This document shows positions 24,819 through 34,875 of a stretch of DNA of 64,000 nt, piece by piece; position 1 is the stretch's first letter, and every line of letters begins with the position of its first letter. The stretch comes from Dentipellis sp. KUC8613. Taxonomy: Eukaryota; Basidiomycota; Agaricomycetes; Russulales; Hericiaceae. The stretch is taken from the NCBI GenBank assembly GCA_002286715.1, contig NSJX01000028.1:62001-126000 (forward strand). Reading direction: 5' to 3'. Made by a program: the position numbers and the translations under genes. The notes under the pieces are model-generated. The model was not told the origin of the DNA. It saw only the letters and a list, made by a program, of their open reading frames with translations, and searched no databases.

Positions 24819-26356
24819 CTACGCAAACATCTTCCTGAACGCAGCACGCTCCTTCGTCCTCTTCTCCCTTTTCCTCGCGCGCACACGCTCGAGCTCAGCC
24901 GCGATCGCCTGATCCTCCTTCGCATACGATAATGCGTCGACGAGCGCCTTCTCCGCCTCGTCGTCCTCCTTCAGGATCCCTTGTGCCAATGCGCGGCGGT
25001 ACAGCGCTTTCGCTATGGCACAAACAAGAGTTATAAGCCACACCTCAAATAAACACACAAACACAAACACCTACCGCGATCGGCATCATTCAGCTCCATC
25101 CCGAGCACCTGGTCCGTCACATTCAGCACCTCCTCCGCCGCCGCGGCGCCCCCGCCGACCTTCAGCGCCGCGAGCGCAACGTTCAGATACACAGGCGCAC
25201 GGAGCGCCTCGAAGCTGTCCTCGAGCTCGGGCGGCGCGTCCGCGGGGAACGTGCCGCGCGGGAAGAAGTCGAGGTAGCGCAGCGCCTTCTTCCACTTGTC
25301 GAGCGCCTGCGCGTGCGCGCCCGCCTTCCAGTGCGCGTTGCCGATGTCGCGCAGGCGGTGCGCGGCGCGCAGGCACGCCGGCGCGTCGTTCGTGTCGAGC
25401 ACGGACGCGTCGTTGTCCTCCGGGTAGTCCTCGTAAGGGTCGAACAGCGGATCCGAGGGCGACGCGGCGGCAGGCGGCGCGAGCGACGGGTCGGACGGGT
25501 CGAGTTGCCCGCAGGCGGTGATTGTGACGGGCTTCGTGGGCACGTCGTTTGTGCTTGTTGGCAGGTTTTCGATTTGGCGGACTGGGGGGCAGTGTGAGCG
25601 CGCGGAAATTGATGAGGTGGAAGATCTTACCGATGGATTTTCCGCGGATGACTTCGCCAAATACGACGTGCTTTCCGTCGAGATGGGGCGTCGGGACGCA
25701 GGTGACGAAGAACTGCGATCCGTTCGTGTTCGGGCCCGCATTGGCCTGCACGACGCAGATCACGGGGTCAGCAGACGCGCTCACGCGCTTTCGTCACGTG
25801 ACGTACCATTGACAGGAGGAACGGTTTGGTGTGTTTCGTCACGAAGGCTTCATCCTCGAACTTCTCGCCATAGATAGATTCGCCACCCGTTCCTGCGATG
25901 GATTAATCAGATGGTGGTGTATTATCGACGTGCCAGCGAACGTACCGTTCCCTGCGGTGAAGTCACCACCCTGGATCATGAATCTGGATGGCACGACGCG
26001 TCAGCATCTTCTATCACGCCTGTGAGGATCGACCGGCATACGCACTTCTTGATGATACGGTGGAAGCCAGATCCCTTGTACCATAGGGGTTTCCCTGAGC
26101 TGCCGACGCCCTTCTCGCCCGTGCATAGCGCGCCTGTTCAGGGTCGCACGTTCGCGTTAGCGTGCTGTGAGTTAGCACTGATACGTAGGCGATACGCACG
26201 GAAGTTCTCGGCTGTCTTGGGCACGGTGTCGCTGTAGAGGGAGAAAACGATACGCCCGATGGGCTTGTCGCCTATCGAGACATCGAAGTAGGTGATCGGA
26301 CGGTCTGCAGGTGCAGGCGCAGCAGCAGGTGCCGGGGCTGACGATGATTCGCTCAT
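24819..26356 (-). CDS. CPR6: Cyclophilin-40 type peptidyl-prolyl isomerase, Hsp90 co-chaperone
   Basis: Cytosolic cis-trans prolyl isomerase with C-terminal TPR repeats that bind the MEEVD tail of Hsp90. The start [54 protein letters not shown] is followed over several introns by [83 protein letters not shown]. The catalytic Arg (FHRII), QGGDF and the QFFVT pocket are all present. The TPR half reads [77 protein letters not shown], and ends in a basic helix [27 protein letters not shown]. Domain order and length match Cyp40/Cpr6. The region upstream carries heat-shock elements. Confidence 0.95.
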
Positions 26357-26594
26357 GGCAGCAGGTGCAATCGATGCGATAAACGCTGGTCAAGTAGCGT
26401 GGGTGACTTGTAGGGTGCTTGCAGCGCGTTGTGTTTTGGGAGACGTTCGGGTGTTTTTCCCGAACCAGGGCTAGCTGTTACGTAAGCTTACTAGGATCTC
26501 TAGAAGGTACCAGAAGGTACATCTTCTGACGAGTATAGCAGCTGCTCGTAGCTATGCTACGGCTCGTACGGTCGACCATCGACGCGTCCATTAC

Positions 26595-26618
26595 GTTCCC
26601 AGATTTTCTGGAAGAAGA
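26595..26618. promoter_or_regulatory. Heat-shock element
   Basis: Five contiguous 5-bp units: gTTCc cAGAt tTTCt gGAAg aAGAt. The nTTCn/nGAAn alternation is kept, with one mismatch in units 2 and 5. This is the binding pattern of the Hsf1 trimer. It lies about 240 bp upstream of CPR6, an Hsp90 co-chaperone commonly under Hsf1 control. Binding itself is inferred. Confidence 0.6.
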
Positions 26619-26687
26619 TAGCGATCAGCGATAAGTCGTACTGCGTAGTACACACGAGTCCTGGAGAAAAAATGCCACGCACCGCAC

Positions 26688-26695
26688 TTCCAGAA
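26688..26695. promoter_or_regulatory. Heat-shock element core TTCnnGAA
   Basis: TTCCAGAA, an exact dimeric HSE core, 70 bp from the longer element and in the same intergenic region between CPR6 (-) and the STF2-like gene (+). Confidence 0.4.
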
Positions 26696-27336
26696 GGCAC
26701 GCTGCGCACCTTGCCTTGTTTGTGCAGTCCACCGCTATCCTGGTGCTACGTCAACCACAAATCCCCGTATAGCACGAGGCCTGCGAACATGAGGACTGGG
26801 CTTGTGTACGCGACGTGACGCGTCTGGCCAGCAGAATAATGACGCGTTACTGGGCGGTGCCCGGGGTCTGCACGGGCTCGTCATCTGACATCATGGTTCC
26901 CACGTTTCCCCGCATCCCATGACCACGAGCATGCGCTTCGCAAACCGCGCAGACGACCACAACCACACCGCGCAGCCCCAAAGAGTCTTCCAAGTCCTTA
27001 TGGTCGCGTAGAGTTCCGAAAACACAACCACATCTTTGTGCTGCGAAAGGAAGGCGCAGGGAGCGGCCGGACGCAGCATTGTGACTAGTATAGACCGTGG
27101 GCCTGGTCTTGCGTAGGCCGGTCGGACGTAACGAGGCTGGCCGCGAACAGCAGCTAAGCCGCGCCCGTTCCTGCGGGAGAAAACAAGGACAGGCGGGAAT
27201 TAGCCCGGGTTGTCCTCCGGGGGCCTTTTTTGCGCAGGCTGGCAGCTCGGCGAACACCATCGAACGAGTGCGATCACGCGAGCGGTAATTATGCAGAGTC
27301 ACGGTGTGGGTGACCGTGCCACAGCGGCTCCAACGG

Positions 27337-27345
27337 TATATAAAG
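27337..27345 (+). promoter_or_regulatory. TATA box
   Basis: TATATAAAG, 125 bp upstream of the start codon at 27462, followed by a C-rich leader. A strong TATA box suits a stress-inducible small protein gene. Confidence 0.6.
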
Positions 27346-27461
27346 ACGGACTCTGTTCTGCGACTCCTCCATCGCTCCAAGTATCCCAACTGACAATCCC
27401 CTACCAACCTCTCTGATCGTTACCGTTTCGTTTCCTTCTACCCTTCCTACACTTCCTCACC

Positions 27462-28040
27462 ATGACCCGCACCGAACGCGCTACTTCTCCCCGTGCCCTC
27501 TTGAAGGACCGCTCTGAGGCCAAGAATGGCATGGACGCCTCCATACGCAAGGGTGGCGCCGGTGCGCACAACTGGGGCTCCCTCGACGACGAGGCCCGCC
27601 TCGAAGATGAGGCCGACCTCGACGAGGAGCAAGCATTCGAGGACGACAATAGTCAGTACTCCTATTCCCTAATTTGTGGCGCGCAGGTCGTTTTGACGAC
27701 GCTTTCGCAGGTCGACCAGCCGATGCCAATGTCCCGAAGAGGCCTGACGTAGAGAGGAAGAACAGCGTCACGGATGAGGACCGCGAGAAGGCCCTCAACG
27801 TGCGCAAGAATGCGCTCAAGGGCAACAGTACGTCATCTCGCATAGCAGCGCCGTTCGGTATACTGATGTGCCATACGCCATTTAGACGTGGACCTCTCCA
27901 CGATTGCTCGCACCTCGATGGCCGTGTCTGGCTCTCCTCCCAAGGATGCCCCCATCGCCAACGGCACCAGCGTATGTTTTCCGACGTTCTTGCTGCCTGA
28001 CGTCGTGTTGATTATGAGCGTCTTCCAGTCCCCGCAGTAA
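27462..28040 (+). CDS. Small STF2/TMA10-like protein (hyaluronan/mRNA-binding family)
   Basis: Starts MTRTERATSPRALLKDRSEAKNGMDASIRKGGAGAHNWGSLDDEA. The MTRT opening and the G-x-G-x-x-N-W-G core are the hallmark of fungal STF2/TMA10-like proteins, which carry the core of the HABP4/PAI-RBP1 domain. Yeast members are stress-induced and associate with ATP synthase or ribosomes. Introns join EDDNS to RFDDAFAGRPADANVPKRPDVERKNSVTDEDREKALNVRKNALKGNN, then VDLSTIARTSMAVSGSPPKDAPIANGTS and a last mini-exon SPQ-stop (taa at 28038-28040). It is highly charged and probably disordered (~125 residues). A TATA box and the HSE-bearing region shared with CPR6 lie upstream. Family assignment fairly firm; the precise role is not. 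Confidence 0.75.
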
Positions 28041-28708
28041 TTTATCCGTAACATAGTAGTCAAGAAGTCAATATCCCAGCAGTCCTGTATAACATAGTCA
28101 TTCGCATTGTCGCATCGCTTTGAATAATCGAATAGAAACCAGTTTGACAGATATTTTGAGTACGAGTACGAGGACGAGGACGTGAGATCGCGAGGTGTCG
28201 CCAGTCCGTCGACGTGGGCCTTGTGTGTACCTATCTTGCTATCGAGTTTTTTTTAAAGATACATACTACTTAGGAACGAGCCGCGTTATGAGTTTTTCTT
28301 TCCTTAGCACGTCGGGAGGAAGAATGGAGTCGGGAGTCGGGATGACCTGATCGAGGAGGAGGACTTCCGAGATGGGCTTGACAGCCGCGGTCTTCCCCGG
28401 ACCCTCCACCGGCAATGACCGAGGTACTAAGAACACCCTTGCAGTTCAAAGACGCAAATGGTGTTTTCTTGCTGTGACTCTTACTTATCTACCTCATGCA
28501 GTATCCTGTTATCTTGCAAAGCAATTCATCAGGCTTAAGGTAAAAGAAGCAACCAGGAATGCGCATTGGACGTAGATAGTCGATATGCATATCCTCTTTC
28601 CACAAAACACATCTTTCGTTTCTATTTCGCAATCTCGTCACTGCGTAACATTCACAACGGACACTCAGGATACGCATGACGTACGTATGCAAGACGTTTG
28701 TCTTTCTT
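28041..28708. other. Intergenic between convergent genes
   Basis: 3' regions only. A short GAGTACGAG/GAGGACGAG tandem run lies at about 28159-28180 and an oligo-T run at about 28248. No exon recognised. Confidence 0.45.
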
Positions 28709-29746
28709 CTACTCCCAGGACAGCCTTGCGATCGCAGGCCACCCTACGCGGAGTTGCGCGCCCACTGCTGCTCCATCAAAAACACCTTCTCGCGAGAAGG
28801 TCTCGCTGTACAACCCAGCCCCACGTCCTCGAATTGGATCGTAGCCGGTCTCACGAGAGGTCCGCAGGGTCCGGACCAGCTCAGCAACGGCATCCGCGCA
28901 AACCTCCGCCTTATCCGCCTCGTCCACACAGCTCGACCGCTGGCTCTCCCGAAAATACCTATCTCTCGCCTTCACAATCCCATCGCGCACCTCCCGCGAC
29001 ATCCGCGCGGCCTCAGCGCCGCTCATCGGCATCTGCCTGCGCACGATGCACTCGAGCGCGCGCCGCATGTGCTCGGGGTCGGCTGTGCACTCCTCGAGCG
29101 CCCCGATGATGGTCGCGGGCGTGGTGGGCAGGTACGTCGCGTTCAGGACGCCCGTGAGCGCGTCGAGGCGCGCGCTGATGTCCACTTCGAACTGGTGCGC
29201 GGCGCGCAGGAGCGCGAGGCTGCGCTCGGGCGTGGGCAGGAGGCCGCCGTCGATTCTACGTTGTCGTCAGCGTCTGTCCACACGTTGTCCATTCGTACGA
29301 CTGCGAGACGTCGACTCACTTGTGGAAGAACGAGTCCATGAGCGTCTCGAACTCGAACGCGGTCGTGTGCTTGAGATGGATAGGCTTGTAATTGCAGGCG
29401 CTTCCGGCCTGTATACCACGCATCGGGGGAGGGACACTGCGGCCGTGCAGCTGGCAAGGCCCGTCGGGGGTGAGGCGGAAGCATATGCCCATTGGCCTCG
29501 GGCGCTTGGCAAACATCTCGCGGAAGACGGGCGAGCGCTCGCTGAGCGTTTGGGCGGGGACGTTGAAGAGCTGGTCATCCACCTATGTATTGAGAGGAAA
29601 AGTCGGTCAGTAGAGCGGTAGAGAGAGTGGTAGGCGGCGGAAGTGAATGTGCTAACCTGGAAGACGACCGTGCCATCTGGGCTATAGTAAAATTCGTTTC
29701 GAAGCCCTAGGGTAGGTCTGGGATTCAGATAAACATTAGAATGCAT
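28709..29746 (-). CDS. BTB/POZ domain protein (BTB-4)
   Basis: Start MHSNVYLNPRPTLGLRNEFYYSPDGTVVFQ at 29746, a typical lead strand (FYY.PDG.VVFQ). An intron leads to VDDQLFNVPAQTLSERSPVFREMFAKRPRPMG. A longer-than-usual insert (CFRLTPDGPCQLHGRSVPPPMRG...) precedes the BTB end KPIHLKHTTAFEFETLMDSFFHK. The last exon gives PTPERSLALLRAAHQFEVDISARLDALTGVLNATYLPTTPATIIGALEECTADPEHMRRALECIVRRQMPMSGAEAARMSREVRDGIVKARDRYFRE and a divergent tail ending RLSWE-stop. It is the most GC-rich and most diverged of the BTB set (VPAQTL for VHRYFL). Function unknown. Confidence 0.82.
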
Positions 29747-30284
29747 CGTGATTCTATCCTGGAAAAGTTTAAACAGTTGGAAGACAGGGGAGGAGGAGCA
29801 GTGGACTTCAGTACAAGTGATACTAACAATCCCTGCTCAAGAACAGGGTCTTATATACATCGGCGCATGAGCCGTGTGGCAAATCCTAAATCCTAGTACC
29901 TCAAAGTCACTTGCGTCGTTATAGTGACTGAGATCCTGGCATCCACAAAAGCGCAGCAAGGTCATGCTAACAGGTCAAAGCGGTCGCGGTGCAGTGGCGG
30001 TTTGGACTCGGAACAAGAGGTTTTTCGGACAAAGCCGCGGCCGTTGACGCGCCGCCACAACGCGTCGGTCACCTGACTGCGCACGCGTTCTTCTCGTTCC
30101 AATTCTTGTCAATGTCTTCAAATTATTCATCCCTCACCCGAATAACCCAAATCTCAGCCTTCAGTCTAAGCTGCCGATTTGTTTGTCTACTCTTCGTTGA
30201 CAATGAACAAGAGGTATCCCCCCGTCTTCTATATACTCACGTAATAATTTCAGATACCGGGCCGGCTGGAGACGACAAGGAACC

Positions 30285-30431
30285 CTCAGTAAAAACGGTT
30301 AGTCAACAAATTTGATGAAATGGACTTTCGATTGCCATTTTGTGGACTTTTACCCTCCTCAGCGACTAGTAACTGACTACGAAATTGACTAAATTTGATT
30401 GTCGAATTCATTTCCGGGGGGCTGTGTTGAT
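30285..30431 (+). repeat. Left terminal inverted repeat (147 bp)
   Basis: Identical, base for base, to the reverse complement of 30929-31075. The outer end is CTCAGTAAAAACGG and the inner end GGGGGGCTGTGTTGAT. Confidence 0.9.
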
Positions 30432-30928
30432 AAACTATTCGGGATTGCCGAGGCGGCAAAGCAGCGCTTAGAAAAAAGCGCGAAGAGCGAGAATCGAACA
30501 CAGAGCCTCCGAAGTGTAGTGCACTGAGCAAGGGAGCAAGAGCNNNNNNNNNNNNNNNNNNNNNNNNNNNNNNNNNNNNNNNNNNNNNNNNNNNNNNNNN
30601 NNNNNNNNNNNNNNNNNNNNNNNNNNNNNNNNNNNNNNNNNNNNNNNNNNNNNNNNNNNNNNNNNNNNNNNNNNNNNNNNNNNNNNNNNNNNNNNNNNNN
30701 NNNNNNNNNNNNNNNNNNNNNNNNNNNNNNNNNNNNNNNNNNNNNNNNNNNNNNNNNNNNNNNNNNNNNNNNNNNNNNNNNNNNNNNNNNNNNNNNNNNN
30801 NNNNNNNNNNNNNNNNNNNNNNNNNNNNNNNNNNNNNNNNNNNNNNNNNNNNNNNNNNNNNNNNNNNNNNNNNNNNNNNNNNNNNNNNNNNNNNNNNNNN
30901 NNNNNNNNNNNNNNNNNNNNNNNNNNNN

Positions 30929-31075
30929 ATCAACACAGCCCCCCGGAAATGAATTCGACAATCAAATTTAGTCAATTTCGTAGTCAGTTACTAGTCGCTG
31001 AGGAGGGTAAAAGTCCACAAAATGGCAATCGAAAGTCCATTTCATCAAATTTGTTGACTAACCGTTTTTACTGAG
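30929..31075 (-). repeat. Right terminal inverted repeat (147 bp)
   Basis: Reverse complement of the left arm. Its inner end coincides with the end of the N run, so the arm could extend into unsequenced bases. Confidence 0.9.
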
Positions 31076-31815
31076 AGGAACCGGTGGGACGCCAAACACC
31101 CCCATGAGAGGCCTGACGATGTCCACTGCGACCCAGAATTTCTCTTTCACCCTTGGAGGTGGACCATGACGTGCCAGCTCGCCGACGTACCGCTCGCGCG
31201 CCGGCCGCCGTGTCAAGCGGGACGCCCTCGCCCTCGCCCATGTTCAACACTTGGGGGCGCTGCACGATTCTCTCCAGCACACTGCTGGCGAGCTCTCGGT
31301 TGGCACGTGCTTGTCCGAGGTCTTCGATGAGGGGAAACATATTGAGGGTTGGCTGGTGTGACAACTACGTGGAGAGGACGTCCACCCCGAAACGATGAAC
31401 GGCGCGCAATAAGTTACGCAACGCGTAGGTAGATACTTGAATATCGAGTATCGTTCATCAATTAGATTCCTTATGCAGGAAGTATGATACGCTCAACATA
31501 CCTGTGATAGAAGAAATCTATAGGCATTCCGAGCTCAAATGCGGTCACTTGCAATAGACGGATGAGGTGGACATCGGAGACACCATCGAGTCCACCACAT
31601 GAACATAATGAAACCGGAGGGCTAGAGAGTATATCACGGATATCCAGTGGGTGTATTTCCAGGGAATGTCGATGCGAATTTGAAGAGCTGGTCTTCTGCC
31701 TATTGAGCGTGAGGTAACTTCATATATGCGTATGCTGGAAAAGGTGGACACTCACTCGAAGGACAACAGATCTGTCTTCGTAGAAAGACCCGTCGTGGAC
31801 TGCGTATATCGGCAT
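31076..31815 (-). pseudogene. BTB/POZ gene, truncated by the TIR element
   Basis: Minus-strand relic. MPIYAVHDGSFYEDRSVVLR (lead strand, from 31815) is followed across an intron by AEDQLFKFASTF, then decayed sequence with stops. The BTB end is still visible as DVHLIRLLQVTAFELGMPIDFFYH near 31530. The helical half survives as LTLNMFPLIEDLGQARANRELASSVLERIVQRPQVLNMGEGEG. A one-base shift then occurs near 31205, after which ARERYVGELARHG...VKEKFWVAVDIVRPLMGVFGVP continues in another frame and runs straight into the TIR element, where PLSKNG-stop is created from element sequence. Comparison with BTB-3 to BTB-8 shows that the VHRY.L core and the true C-terminus are lost. Not expected to make a working protein. 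Confidence 0.7.
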
Positions 31816-32130
31816 CGTGTACACTCTCCTTTTGAAGCTTGAATGGCTATATGCGGAGTCAAGTGTCGGAGGTACAAGGGCAGGGCGATGGCCCTACGTT
31901 TTATCACCACAGGCCGACGCCAGCCTTTGTTCGAAGAAAGGGTTCTTGAATGGACCACGAACCGCTTTGAGCCATGAGACTTGACAGGGAAAAGGTCACT
32001 CTCTCACCACCCGCATTTAGAGGATCACGCACAGTGACTAAGGGCGAGATGCGAATAGGTGAGCAATACAGAATATACAATACAGGCTCATTATCTCATA
32101 GCGGGGAGCAGAACAATATGGATATCGGGT

Positions 32131-33020
32131 TTACAAGGAAGATCCCTGTGTGTTACTTCGCGCTTCACTTTTCACCGCCATCTTCGGAGAGAACAAGAAA
32201 AGCGATGGAGAGCAGGTCCACGGAACCCCAAGCACCTCATATACAGTCTTCTGAGGACTTGAAACCGCATCGTGAACGCCTTGTGCTTCCCAAATCCGCT
32301 GCTTGAGCACCTCCTCGCGCACCTTGCAGATCTTGGGGACCATGTCTTTCGGCAGACGCCCCATCTCGGCCCCGGTCAGAGATGCAAGCCTCGTTGCCAG
32401 CCTTTCAACTGCGGGCATCAGGTATGCGATTCGAACGTTGCACTTCATCGCCACAGCGAGAAGCTCGATGTCATCGACCGGAGGCTGGCACTTGTTGAGC
32501 GCGTCAATCGCGTGCTTTTGCATTTTGTCTAAGATGACCCCAAAGCGATGCATCATTCGCAAAAGGGCGAAGCAGCGTGCAGCGGTGATAACGAGGGCCG
32601 AGGGCTCGTCATAGAAGGTACTGTGTTTCAAGCTCTTGAGTCGATAGCATACTGACAACGAGACGTGGCTCACGAGACGTAGAATGAATCCAACAGCGTC
32701 TCGAATTCGGACACGGTTACATTTGGGATACGAATCGGAATGGTGGCAGATTCGGAAGCACCCTCGACTCCGGCGGTACTGGTTGACTTTGGCTGGGGCG
32801 CTTTCAGCATCTCGCGGAAGACTGGCGAATATCTTGTGAGGAAAAACCGGTGGACTTTGAACAGCTGGTTCTCGATCTATCCGCAGACGACCTCGAGAAT
32901 GAGCATTCGACATCGAGGAGTAGCGAGGGTCAGTACTACCTGAAAGACGTCCGAGCCGTCTTGGAGATAGTAGCGGGCATGACGGGTGATGGCTGGTTGT
33001 GCGGCTGTCTGGGGAGGCAT
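32131..33020 (-). CDS. BTB/POZ domain protein (BTB-6), start codon supplied by mobile element
   Basis: Spliced reading: MPPQTAAQPAITRHARYYLQDGSDVFQ | IENQLFKVHRFFLTRYSPVFREMLKAPQPKSTSTAGVEGASESATIPIRIPNVTVSEFETLLDSFYVS | FYDEPSALVITAARCFALLRMMHRFGVILDKMQKHAIDALNKCQPPVDDIELLAVAMKCNVRIAYLMPAVERLA...KDMVPKICKVREEVLKQRIWEAQG...YEVLGVPWT, to a stop at 32131. Lead strand, VHRFFL core, SEFETLLDSFY and the helical half are all intact. The ATG (33018-33020 on the minus strand) is the last three bases of the 576-bp element inserted directly upstream, so the native N-terminus has been cut off. Expression is uncertain because the native promoter is now 576 bp further away. Confidence 0.75.
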
Positions 33021-33593
33021 CAGCAAATCTGCAACTACTTTGGGACGACTTTGAGCTTACGCGCCGCTTTGAACTTCAGCACAGGAACTTCACGCGTTCT
33101 TCACGCACGTCATTACTCTCGTTCGTACATATTTTCCTCGGGTCTCAATACTCTCAAAAAATCACTGCAAACTGATTATAGGACACAATCTTTGTGATTG
33201 AAAGCTATATGCTGCATCGGGAGCCTGATTGTGAGGCACTATCGTGCAGAAGTCAAGGGTCTCGCTGTCGGCATTTCTGATTTATTTTCAGTGTGGCAGC
33301 CTTTCCGTGCTCCCTGCAGTATTGAATGTGCCCGGAGATGTCTTTATGAACGAGCTGAGTAGGATAGACAATGAATTAATGTGTGGCAAATCATTTTCTA
33401 AGCAAAAGAATTTTGTACTTCAGCGAGACCTTTGGGCCAACTTATACCGACTTCACGCGTACTTTACAGACTTCATCAGGTAACGACCTACCTTTTGAAG
33501 ACGCGGCCTAATCGCGACGCGGCCCGGAAGTTGCCTTGAAGTCGCGCTGAAGGGCCTCAAAGTGGCGCTGAAGTCCTTGTAGGTTTCCTGATG
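33018..33593 (+). mobile_element. 576-bp element, copy A
   Basis: Runs from CATCAGCAAATCTGCAACTA to GGTTTCCTGATG. The same 576-bp sequence occurs in reverse orientation at 48038-48613, and I see no difference between them. The ends form an imperfect terminal inverted repeat: CATCAG is exact and about 28 of 39 outer bases match. Both ends are rich in subterminal ACTT/GAAGT motifs. A 79-codon open frame (33244-33483) is present in both copies but has no recognisable domain and no transposase motif. Best read as a recently moved non-autonomous DNA transposon (MITE-like). Target duplication is unclear: CCT may flank this copy with one extra base. Confidence 0.82.
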
Positions 33594-34007
33594 CAGGAAG
33601 AGTCGTCATCGTACTCATGGAAGGTAAGGAAGCAGAACCAATGCCACTCACCGCATCATTTATGGCCGCCGAGAGCCTTTGTGCGCCACGTCAAGCGTCT
33701 GACCTACATGCGACATACTCTTAGGTACAAACAGCATAAAGGCATTGAACATAAGGGGCGGCCACGGATTCCGATCCGAAACCCAATTAACAAAGGTATC
33801 TTTGTTGTGTTCAATAAATACACAAAGGTATACCTTTGTTGCCACGTCGTAGACCAATGCAGTGTAACGACAAAGCGATTGGTGCCACAAGCTCTGTCTT
33901 CGTCTTTCAAGCTCCAGCCAATAGCACCGTCATTCCTGTCAATATCCCCCGATGGTTGCATTAAAATATCGCAAAATCTATTCATCGCATGCAAAAGGCG
34001 CACAGGC
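33594..34007. other. Displaced 5' region of BTB-6 and intergenic
   Basis: Holds, on the minus strand, ATGs at 33618 and 33609 that would have been in frame with BTB-6 before the insertion, and presumably its former promoter. Nothing else recognised. A tAcacAAAGGTA-type short repeat lies at about 33790-33835. Confidence 0.4.
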
Positions 34008-34875
34008 TCATTTCGACGGGACTGGCGGGAGGTTGGAGAAGCTGAACTGCAGTTGTACGTATGGGATCCCAAAGACCCGACAGACGACCTGCCGCGTGCA
34101 ACGCTGCGGATCGGCCGGCGGGTTCTTGCAGCGGATCTCCTCCCGAGCTCTGCAAATCTTCGAAAGCAGAACCCCGGATCCAGCTGCAGCCAGCTGTCGC
34201 ACTTCCTCAGCAGTCAGATACGAGACCCTCCCCACGACTGACTCGAGAGCGGGCAGCAAGTGGTCCATCTTGATCTCGTATTTCTCTGCGAGTGCGAGCA
34301 GCTCGAAGTCGCCGATTGGCGGCTTGCAGTTGCTGCTGGTGAGGGCTGCGACGATGCGTTCCTGCATTTTGTCCGAGTCGGCCATCATGCCGAAACGATG
34401 GGCGGCGCGGAGGAGCGCAAGGCAGTGGTCTCGTGAGGAAAGGACGCCAGCGTCATCGTAAAGAGAGCTATTGGAGTGAAATGAGCCAATTTCAGGTCCC
34501 CGAAGGTATATATCGCCAAGCTCACTTGGAGTAGAAAGAGTCTAACAGTGTCTCGAACTCGAAAACGGTTACTTTAGGAATATGGATGGGCTGTGCATCG
34601 CATAGACCCGCTGTTCCAGAGCTACTGGGGGTCTGCTTGGGGTCACTCAACATCTTACGGAAGTAAGGCGAGTGTTTCTCGAGAAAGTATTTGTGAACTT
34701 TGAAGAGCTGCTTTTCGACCTGTCGCGTAGATGGTGCAAGGTATAAGCAGTCTGCATCAAGAAAAAAGCGGAAAATAAATGCAACCTGTAAGATGACCGA
34801 GCCATCTGAGAAATAGAAACGATTGTTATGGGCGTCGTCGCGGACGATGCTTGATTTTTTGACCACGGTCGACAT
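34008..34875 (-). CDS. BTB/POZ domain protein (BTB-7)
   Basis: Start MSTVVKKSSIVRDDAHNNRFYFSDGSVILQ at 34875 (an in-frame ATG at 34941 gives a longer, less family-like N-terminus). Then VEKQLFKVHKYFLEKHSPYFRKMLSDPKQTPSSSGTAGLCDAQPIHIPKVTVFEFETLLDSFYSK, a textbook member of this BTB set. The last exon reads SLYDDAGVLSSRDHCLALLRAAHRFGMMADSDKMQERIVAALTSSNCKPPIGDFELLALAEKYEIKMDHLLPALESVVGRVSYLTAEEVRQLAAAGSGVLLSKICRAREEIRCKNPP...CRVFGIPYVQLQFSFSNLPPVPSK-stop. It is closest in pattern to BTB-6 next door, consistent with tandem duplication. Intact; function unknown. Confidence 0.87.

Larger units (their letters stand above)
30285..31075. mobile_element. Terminal-inverted-repeat element containing an assembly gap
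   Basis: The two ends are perfect inverted copies of each other over 147 bp: 30285-30431 begins CTCAGTAAAAACGG, and 30929-31075 ends CCGTTTTTACTGAG. The 7-bp sequence AGGAACC flanks the element directly on both sides (30278-30284 and 31076-31082), which looks like a target-site duplication. Inside the left arm 112 known bases precede 385 Ns (30544-30928). The right arm begins exactly at the gap edge, so the repeat may be longer than 147 bp. No transposase frame is visible in the known part, so it is a non-autonomous or foldback-type element, or a bigger element collapsed at the gap. Superfamily not assigned. Confidence 0.8.

Noticed and set aside
33244..33483. 79-codon frame present in both 576-bp elements as a possible transposase
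   Set aside because: Too short, no catalytic motif, and identity follows from the recent copying of the whole element. Recorded only as part of the element.
33015..33597. Clear target-site duplication for the 576-bp element
   Set aside because: Copy A allows CCT with one extra base, copy B allows GC or GGC. The two do not agree, so no duplication length is claimed.
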